Shown here in pieces: positions 57,901 through 64,000 of a stretch of DNA of 64,000 bases (position 1 is the first letter of the stretch; each line of letters opens with the position of its first letter). The stretch is taken from contig NW_027133918.1 of NCBI RefSeq assembly GCF_037392515.1, positions 62,001 through 126,000 on the forward strand. Direction: 5' to 3'. This DNA comes from Haliotis asinina (taxonomy: Eukaryota; Mollusca; Gastropoda; Lepetellida; Haliotidae). Both the position numbers and the translations under genes were made by a program. A model generated the notes under the pieces. It did no database searches, was not told the DNA's origin, and saw nothing but the letters and a program-made list of their open reading frames with translations.

Positions 57901-60900
57901 GATGTGTTATAAGAGGCTGGAACCTGTGTTCTAGGTGGTTTCCACTCCAAGGTTGAAAGAACTAGTGTATAACATGAGACTGGCTAAGTTAAAAAATGAA
58001 CTTTTATGCTTTTATTGTATTATCACCATACTAGATGCATTTGTACACATTTTTGAGGCAATGTACTGTTCTATGTCTCACATGCTGGCGTGTGATGTCA
58101 CACAAACATCCAAGTCAATGAACTGATGTTTTGTTGGTTTGTTTGTTGTTTAACACAACAATCAGCAATTTTCCAACTTTCCGACGGTTGACTGTAAATA
58201 AATGATTCTGGACCAGACAATACAGTGATTCGATCATGAGCATGAATCTAGTCACATAGTTTTCACAAGTCAGCAAACCTGAAAACGCGATTCCTTTAGC
58301 TGTCTCCCATAAGAAACATAGGTTCCTGAAAATACATTCTAACCCAGATCTTCTGAGTGCAGGAGTCAAACTCACCTTTGTAACAATGATAAGTCAGCAA
58401 CGTAACAATGGGAACTCACCTTTGTAACAATGATAAGTCAGCAACGTAACAATGGGAACTCACTTCTGTAATAATGATAAGTCAGCCATGTAACAATGGA
58501 AGCTCACCTATGTAACAAAAGAACCAGTTTTCCTGGGTTTGTTCCTCTATGACAGATCTCACTCTGTCTCCCAGAACCAGAAGAACAGACACTGGAGTCT
58601 GTACATCACCCTGAAGATAGTTTGCGCATGGATTATAACAAATATTGTTTCTAAAATCAGCTACACAATGAATGAAAAAACATCAGCGTTATGGACAATG
58701 CTAATTATATTTCAGCCTAATCTAAGACTGTTAAACCTCGTTCAAAACTCTCTGAATTCCCTTGGTCCATCTATGTCATATGAAGAAAGAAAACATATCA
58801 ATTTTGACCTAACAACAGAAGCAAATGAACTGAAAAGGTTTAGTCAAAAGACTGAATGAATATTGACTTATCACAATATCACTAGTGACCAATGAAGTGA
58901 TCAGTATTGACAAGATCATACTGTATATCTGCTAGAACATGACAAGGTCTTTCCAAGTGACAATACACTTCTTTTGGAAGAAGTTAACGCTAAAACAACT
59001 TCATCATAAGGACAGCAGTAGCAATGTACACACTTGAAAATGACATTGGTATTTTGTTTACAGATGACAAGTGTTCTCCAGAGAAAAGAACACAAGGGAA
59101 AATAAACCTCTGCCGGTATGATTAGAACTTGGCCTTGGCATTGATCAAGTAACAGTGCTTGAAGATTGATTCTTACTGTACTTAGAGTTTTCCAGAATTA
59201 TTTTGTCATTTCATTTTGTCACTTATTTATCTCTAGTGTATCCTGAAACATTTACAGCTCGATCTGTTATTAACAGTTAACAATATCTGGACAGTGACAG
59301 TTGACCTTCACCTCATAGTTGACCCCTGACCCAACAACAATTTCTCAGTGGCCTATGAGTGACATTTGACCCATTTGACATTTGATTTTTATTATTGACC
59401 CCTGATCAATCATGAAAGATGACTGATAGTGGCAGTTGACCCCTGACCCAATAGTGTCACTTGACCTTGACTCAATAGTGACAGCTGACCCCTGACCTAC
59501 TACTGACATACAATCCTTTGACTAACCTGTTCTGCAAAGTCTCTGAGAAGCTGTGCTACACAGTTCTTCACATTCAGTGAGGACATATTTGGAATTTTTG
59601 ACACAGCCAGAAGGAAATCTTGCTCCTCTGACTCTGAAGGCACAGTACGTGTGATAATATCTGTTGCATTCCCCGAGCTGATCAAACTGTCATGTCTGCT
59701 CTCCATCTGTTCTGGAGGGGTTGTACGATCTGAGATCTCATGACGTGGTTGAAATGCCTCATTAGGAAGAGTCCAGTCTTTCTGCAAATTGAGTGTAAGA
59801 AAAGTTTATTTTTTTTGTTTTCTAGTATTTCAGTAATATCTGGATATGTCAACCATGTATGACAAAATAAGGCTAAGATGTTATTCAAGAAGCCAACAAA
59901 CTTGAGTACACAATTCCGAAAAGCAAACCCCTTTAATTCTTTTTGTCCTGTTGGATTTTTGTTTTGTTTGTTGCTTAACACCACATCCAGCAAATTCCAG
60001 CTACATAGTTGAGGTCAGTAAATAATTGAGTCTGGGTGAGACAATCCAGTGATCAACAGCATGGGCATTGATCTATGCAATTTGGGTCCACAAGGTGAGC
60101 CTGAACAGCGATAGTTGTCTCTTACAGCACGAAAGGATTGCTGCAGATCAATTCTGATTTTCACAGGGTTAAACTTATTGAAAACAAGGAGTACAGAACC
60201 ACCATCAGTTGTATCCCAACCAAGTTTGTGTTAAGCTATCTGTCCTGTTTTCTGTGGTCAGCAACCCGTGAAGGTTCGAGTAGAAAAGGTCTTCAGCAAC
60301 CCATGTTTGCCATAAATGGGATCGGGTGGTCCGGCTCACTGACTTGGTTGACACGTGTCATTGGTTCCCTAATGCGCAGATCGATGCTCATGTTGTTAAT
60401 CACTGGATTGTCTGGTCCAGACTTGATTATTTACCGACCGCTGCCATATAGCTGGAACATTGCCGAGTGTGGCGTAAAACTAAACTCACTCACTCACTCC
60501 CTAACCATGGTGACATTGTTAAAACAATACAGAAGATAAAATCACCAATCTCATGTCTTGATGCAGATGACCACTGTAAATTTGTCTTCAGCAACCCATC
60601 CTTGTTGAAAAGGGTGACAAGTTACTGTCTTTGTTGGTGCAGGTCATCCCTACCATGTAAATTTATGCTAATGATATCGATAAGTGGATTACTAAAAAAT
60701 TGCTAAATGAGTGCCTGGCCCATCAGAGATGGGTCTCACACATTGTACCCATGTGGGGAATAGTGAGTGAGTGAGTTTAGTTTTACGTTGCACTCAGCAA
60801 TATACCAAATATATGGCGGTGGTCTGTAAATAGTCGAGTCTGGACCAGACAATCCAGTGATCAACAGCATGTGCATCAACCATTGGGACAATTGGGAACT

Positions 60901-61417
60901 GATGACGTGTCAACCAAGTTGGCAAGCAAGACCATTTGATCCCATTAGTCTCCTCTTACGACAAGTATAGTCGCCTTTGATGGCAAGAATGGTTTGCTAA
61001 TGTCTACTGTACCCCGGGACCTTCACGGTTCATGTGGGGAATAGAGCACAGGCCTTGGCATGGCAAGCTAATACTTAATCCATCAAGCTACCCAACCTGG
61101 AGGCAGAAAGAAAGTCACAATGACATAAACAAAAAAACACACCTCTGGTTTCTCAAGGCGAGACACATAGTCGATGCTGAATCCCAGAACATCTTGTTCT
61201 CCATCCCCAAAGAAGAAATCCCCAGTATGTTTGCTCGCCAGTCCACTGGCTATGTCTGTCATTTCGCGTGGTTCAGAACTCTCAGAGTCTGAGGAATCAT
61301 CGCTGTTGCCGGATGTCATCTCTGTTGCTGTCTTTTCTATATCGGAATCTTTATTTCCAATCATTTCACTGCTGCTTTTGGCCAAGGGTTTACTTGCACC
61401 AATCTGCTTCAATGTAC
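54884..61417 (-). CDS. WDR24, GATOR2 subunit, C-terminal half (five exons; gene continues past the window)
   Basis: Minus-strand exons in order: 61417-61143, 59781-59527, 58610-58508, 56605-56413, 55019-54884. Every junction is GT-AG, with matching phases (0, 0, 1, 2). About 319 residues are covered: a serine/acid-rich linker ([16 protein letters not shown]), then a helical segment ([50 protein letters not shown]). The zinc-binding RING-like end follows: [19 protein letters not shown], then [20 protein letters not shown] and [12 protein letters not shown]-stop. This is the characteristic WDR24 C-terminus, and all zinc ligands are present. WDR24 joins MIOS, WDR59, SEH1 and SEC13 in GATOR2 at the lysosome, which signals amino acids to mTORC1. 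The WD40 exons lie to the right of the window. Four tandem arrays crowd the locus. Confidence 0.95.
55168..55830 (-). mobile_element. SINE2 copy split by another element
   Basis: 55168-55254 is the 3' part of antisense SINE2 (GAGTGAGTATTGTTTTACAC through GGCTTCACACA). About 55758-55830 is the remainder (CACATTTGTACCCATGTG through TTTAACCACTGGGCAG). CACA at both edges may be the target duplication. It lies in the last intron of WDR24. Confidence 0.75.
55255..55757. mobile_element. GGGGCTTTTGTCC-type MITE inside SINE2
   Basis: The left end CTTGGACAAAAGCCCC (55260-55280) is the complement of GGGGCTTTTGTCCAAAG (55687-55703). Further GGGGCTT(T/C)TGTC motifs follow at about 55656, 55719 and 55734. 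The termini are thus inverted and repeated. There is no coding sequence. Confidence 0.65.
56815..57415. repeat. Minisatellite in a WDR24 intron, 56-60-bp unit
   Basis: About ten units of GGAGCAAGATGAGGGAGCAA GCATACGCTCTGAAA then TTGTGTCACTCACAATAA. Units alternate between AATAAGGAAGGAG and AATAAAGGAG forms, giving a partial two-unit rhythm. The array lies in the intron between 58508 and 56605. Confidence 0.95.
57704..57870 (-). mobile_element. SINE2 copy, antisense
   Basis: GATGAATGAGTTTAGTTTTATG, then TTCACACATTGTACCCATG, ending at CACTAGGCAACCTCACCG. Confidence 0.85.
58130..58350 (-). mobile_element. SINE1 copy, antisense, diverged
   Basis: GTTTGTTGTTTAACACAACA replaces the usual tail. 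GATTCTGGACCAGACAATAC and AGTGATTCGATCATGAGCAT identify the core. Confidence 0.7.
58371..58510. repeat. 44-bp tandem repeat of a WDR24 splice donor
   Basis: Units begin (CTCACC/T) at 58371, 58415, 58459 and 58503, exactly 44 bp apart. On the minus strand each holds TTAC-A-AG followed by GTGAG or a close variant. The unit at 58503 is the genuine donor of the exon ending at 58508; the other three lie in the following intron. Confidence 0.9.
59280..59515. repeat. Irregular TGACCCCTGACC repeats
   Basis: Six or so loosely spaced copies of GTTGACCCCTGACC(CA) lie directly beside the donor of the WDR24 exon ending at 59527. Confidence 0.75.
59965..60085 (-). mobile_element. SINE1 fragment, antisense
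   Basis: TTGCTTAACACCACATCCAG, then AATTGAGTCTGGGTGAGACA and CAGTGATCAACAGCATGGGC. The 5' half of the SINE is missing. Confidence 0.75.
60255..60505 (+). mobile_element. SINE1, full length
   Basis: From GCAACCCGTGAAGGTTCGAG to GTGGCGTAAAACTAAACTCA plus CTCA units. The stem CGCTGC/GTGGCG pairs with G-T wobbles. Confidence 0.9.
60580..60700 (+). mobile_element. SINE1 fragment, diverged
   Basis: TTGTCTTCAGCAACCCATCC and TGCTAATGATATCGATAAGTGG resemble SINE1; the 3' part is unclear. Confidence 0.45.
60711..61105 (-). mobile_element. SINE2 interrupted by SINE1
   Basis: 60711-60763 and 61031-61105 are the two parts of an antisense SINE2 (TCTCACACATTGTACCCATG; ACTTAATCCATCAAGCTACC). The target duplication CATGTGGGGAATAG is seen at 60750-60763 and 61031-61044. 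Confidence 0.9.
60764..61030 (-). mobile_element. SINE1, full length, inserted in SINE2
   Basis: Antisense copy from TGAGTGAGTGAGTTTAGTTT to ACCCCGGGACCTTCACGGTT, bounded by a perfect 14-bp target-site duplication. Confidence 0.9.
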
Positions 61418-61439
61418 CTTGAGAGGGAAAACAAATGAC

Positions 61440-62160
61440 TCATTAATAACCAGGCTCTTCCTGCATGCATGCATGCTTACCAAATGAATGGCAAATATCC
61501 CTACCAGCCAAATATATTGGAAAGATTCCACAAGGTCAACTGGAAAGCCAGGCATTTGAAACCAACCCTGAACCTGTGGTCATGGAAACACAACTGTCAA
61601 CAAGAAGACAAAGTTAACAGTATCCCTGTAACCCAAAATACTCTTCATGAATATGTCTACAAATTATGATTACAGCATGTCAATATTTTGGTGTGCATAT
61701 GGCAGAGTGGAAGTAGAGTACTGTGAGTTCTGTTCCAGAAAAGAATGCTACTACCAAATTCAGTCAAGGTCGAACTTGCTGCCATGGAAACACAAAAAAT
61801 ATTTTTAAAAAAATGCAAACCTACGAAAAGGCACCACTATAACACCAGACCTATCTATGTGCGAAGTTTGGTGAAGAAATAGTGAACGGTTTCAAAGTTC
61901 TGCTCCGGAAAATAGCACAACCACCAATTTCAGTTGATGCCAAACTTGTAGTCATGGAACCCACAAAAAAATAAAATTCACACATTGGTGTAACCCCCAA
62001 AATGTACATCTAGGGATCATGGTAAATATGGCAAACATGTGTTCCATGTTTGATACAGTTAAAGTATGGGAGATCTAAGCCGGAAAAGATAACATCCTCA
62101 AAGCCACAGTCTAAGTCATATTTCCATGGAAACTGTCAAAAAATAATTTCATATCTGGGT
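61440..62160 (+). repeat. Dispersed repeat upstream of the satellite
   Basis: 61855-61915 matches 18490-18550. At 62013-62130 a diverged relative of the satellite unit occurs (ACATCTAGGGATCATGGTAA, then GGGAGATCTAAGCCGGAAAAGA). The satellite below seems to have grown from part of this repeat. No exon found between 61418 and 62160. Confidence 0.65.
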
Positions 62161-62162
62161 CT

Positions 62163-64000
62163 AATCCTCAAATGGCACATCTAGGGATCATGCTTGATAT
62201 GTGTACCTAGTTTGAGGAAGCTAGCAAGTACAGTTTAGGAGATCTGCTCTGAACAAGACAACATTTTGGCACATCTAGGGATCATGCTTGATATGTGTAC
62301 CTAGTTTGACGAAGCTAGCAAGTACAGTTTAGGAGATCTGCTCTGAACAAGACAACATTTTGGCACATCTAGGGATCATGCTTGATATGTGTACCTAGTT
62401 TGACGAAGCTAGCAAGTACAGTTTAGGAGATCTGCTCTGAACAAGACAACATTTTGGCACATCTAGGGATCATGCTTGATATGTGTACCTAGTTTGACGA
62501 AGCTAGCAAGTACAGTTTAGGAGATCTGCTCTGAACAAGACAACATTTTGGCACATCTAGGGATCATGCTTGATATGTGTACCTAGTTTGAGGAAGCTAG
62601 CAAGTACAGTTTAGGAGATCTGCTCTGAACAAGACAACATTTTGGCACATCTAGGGATCATGCTTGATATGTGTACCTAGTTTGAGGAAGCTAGCAAGTA
62701 CAGTTTAGGAGATCTGCTCTGAACAAGACAACATTTTGGCACATCTAGGGATCATGCTTGATATGTGTACCTAGTTTGACGAAGCTAGCAAGTACAGTTT
62801 AGGAGATCTGCTCTGAACAAGACAACATTTTGGCACATCTAGGGATCATGCTTGATATGTGTACCTAGTTTGACGAAGCTAGCAAGTACAGTTTAGGAGA
62901 TCTGCTCTGAACAAGACAACATTTTGGCACATCTAGGGATCATGCTTGATATGTGTACCTAGTTTGAGGAAGCTAGCAAGTACAGTTTAGGAGATCTGCT
63001 CTGAACAAGACAACATTTTGGCACATCTAGGGATCATGCTTGATATGTGTACCTAGTTTGAGGAAGCTAGCAAGTACAGTTTAGGAGATCTGCTCTGAAC
63101 AAGACAACATTTTGGCACATCTAGGGATCATGCTTGATATGTGTACCTAGTTTGAGGAAGCTAGCAAGTACAGTTTAGGAGATCTGCTCTGAACAAGACA
63201 ACATTTTGGCACATCTAGGGATCATGCTTGATATGTGTACCTAGTTTGACGAAGCTAGCAAGTACAGTTTAGGAGATCTGATCTGAACAAGACAACATTT
63301 TGGCACATCTAGGGATCATGCTTGATATGTGTACCTAGTTTGAGGAAGCTAGCAAGTACAGTTTAGGAGATCTGCTCTGAACAAGACAACATTTTGGCAC
63401 ATCTAGGGATCATGCTTGATATGTGTACCTAGTTTGACGAAGCTAGCAAGTACAGTTTAGGAGATCTGCTCTGAACAAGACAACATTTTGGCACATCTAG
63501 GGATCATGCTTGATATGTGTACCTAGTTTGAGGAAGCTAGCAAGTACAGTTTAGGAGATCTGCTCTGAACAAGACAACATTTTGGCACATCTAGGGATCA
63601 TGCTTGATATGTGTACCTAGTTTGAGGAAGCTAGCAAGTACAGTTTAGGAGATCTGCTCTGAACAAGACAACATTTTGGCACATCTAGGGATCATGCTTG
63701 ATATGTGTACCTAGTTTGAGGAAGCTAGCAAGTACAGTTTAGGAGATCTGCTCTGAACAAGACAACATTTTGGCACATCTAGGGATCATGCTTGATATGT
63801 GTACCTAGTTTGACGAAGCTAGCAAGTACAGTTTAGGAGATCTGATCTGAACAAGACAACATTTTGGCACATCTAGGGATCATGCTTGATATGTGTACCT
63901 AGTTTGAGGAAGCTAGCAAGTACAGTTTAGGAGATCTGCTCTGAACAAGACAACATTTTGGCACATCTAGGGATCATGCTTGATATGTGTACCTAGTTTG
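62163..64000. repeat. 94-bp satellite with higher-order structure (runs off the window)
   Basis: About 19.5 units exactly 94 bp apart, for example TTTTGGCACATCTAGGGATC then CTAGTTTGAGGAAGCTAGC and GGAGATCTGCTCTGAACAAG. Units differ almost only at GAGG versus GACG, and two carry CTGATCTG instead of CTGCTCTG, 564 bp (six units) apart. The array is very homogeneous and lies in the WDR24 intron upstream of the exon starting at 61417. Confidence 0.97.

Noticed and set aside
62163-64000. A CRISPR-like array
   Set aside because: The 94-bp units are uninterrupted and lack unique spacers, and the genome is eukaryotic. It is a satellite.

Overview
The window is eukaryotic nuclear DNA from a gastropod mollusc, most probably an abalone (Haliotis). 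The evidence is spliced genes with GT-AG introns, AATAAA signals, and many copies of a SINE I know from abalone (its 3' end reads TAAAACTAAACTCACTCAC). That genus call rests on recognition, not on a search. The DNA is AT-rich, gene-poor and dominated by repeats. There are no rRNA genes, CRISPR arrays or operons.

Four host genes can be supported. (1) 5.3-8.0 kb, plus strand: a small four-exon gene for a secreted 81-residue peptide with a CX3C-X12-CX3C cysteine pattern. (2) 23.0-24.0 kb, minus strand: an uncharacterised basic protein of 328 residues made of about seven 36-residue repeats. (3) 38.1-45.2 kb, plus strand: a six-exon type II membrane protein with a DUF1647-like, probably glycosyltransferase, lumenal domain; the first three introns are all phase 1. 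(4) 54.9-61.4 kb, minus strand: the last five exons of WDR24, a subunit of the GATOR2 complex that activates mTORC1. Its WD40 exons lie beyond the right edge.

The rest is mobile and tandem DNA. An apparently intact Tc1/mariner element (31.4-32.9 kb, DD34E, perfect terminal repeats, TA target duplication) sits in a truncated LINE. That LINE sits in a dispersed repeat, which itself splits the 3' tail of another LINE. A decayed DIRS-like element lies at 11.4-14.1 kb and a decayed multi-copy gene at 19.3-21.8 kb. Several hairpin MITEs and two abundant SINE families are spread throughout, partly nested in one another.

The most notable observations are three. The last coding codons and stop of WDR24 are the end unit of a 2.2-kb minisatellite, so the array grew from the exon. 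A second tandem array repeats the 5' splice site of another WDR24 exon. The LINE and both SINE families share a 3' stem-loop with a conserved loop and changed but still pairing stems, which suggests a common reverse-transcriptase recognition structure.
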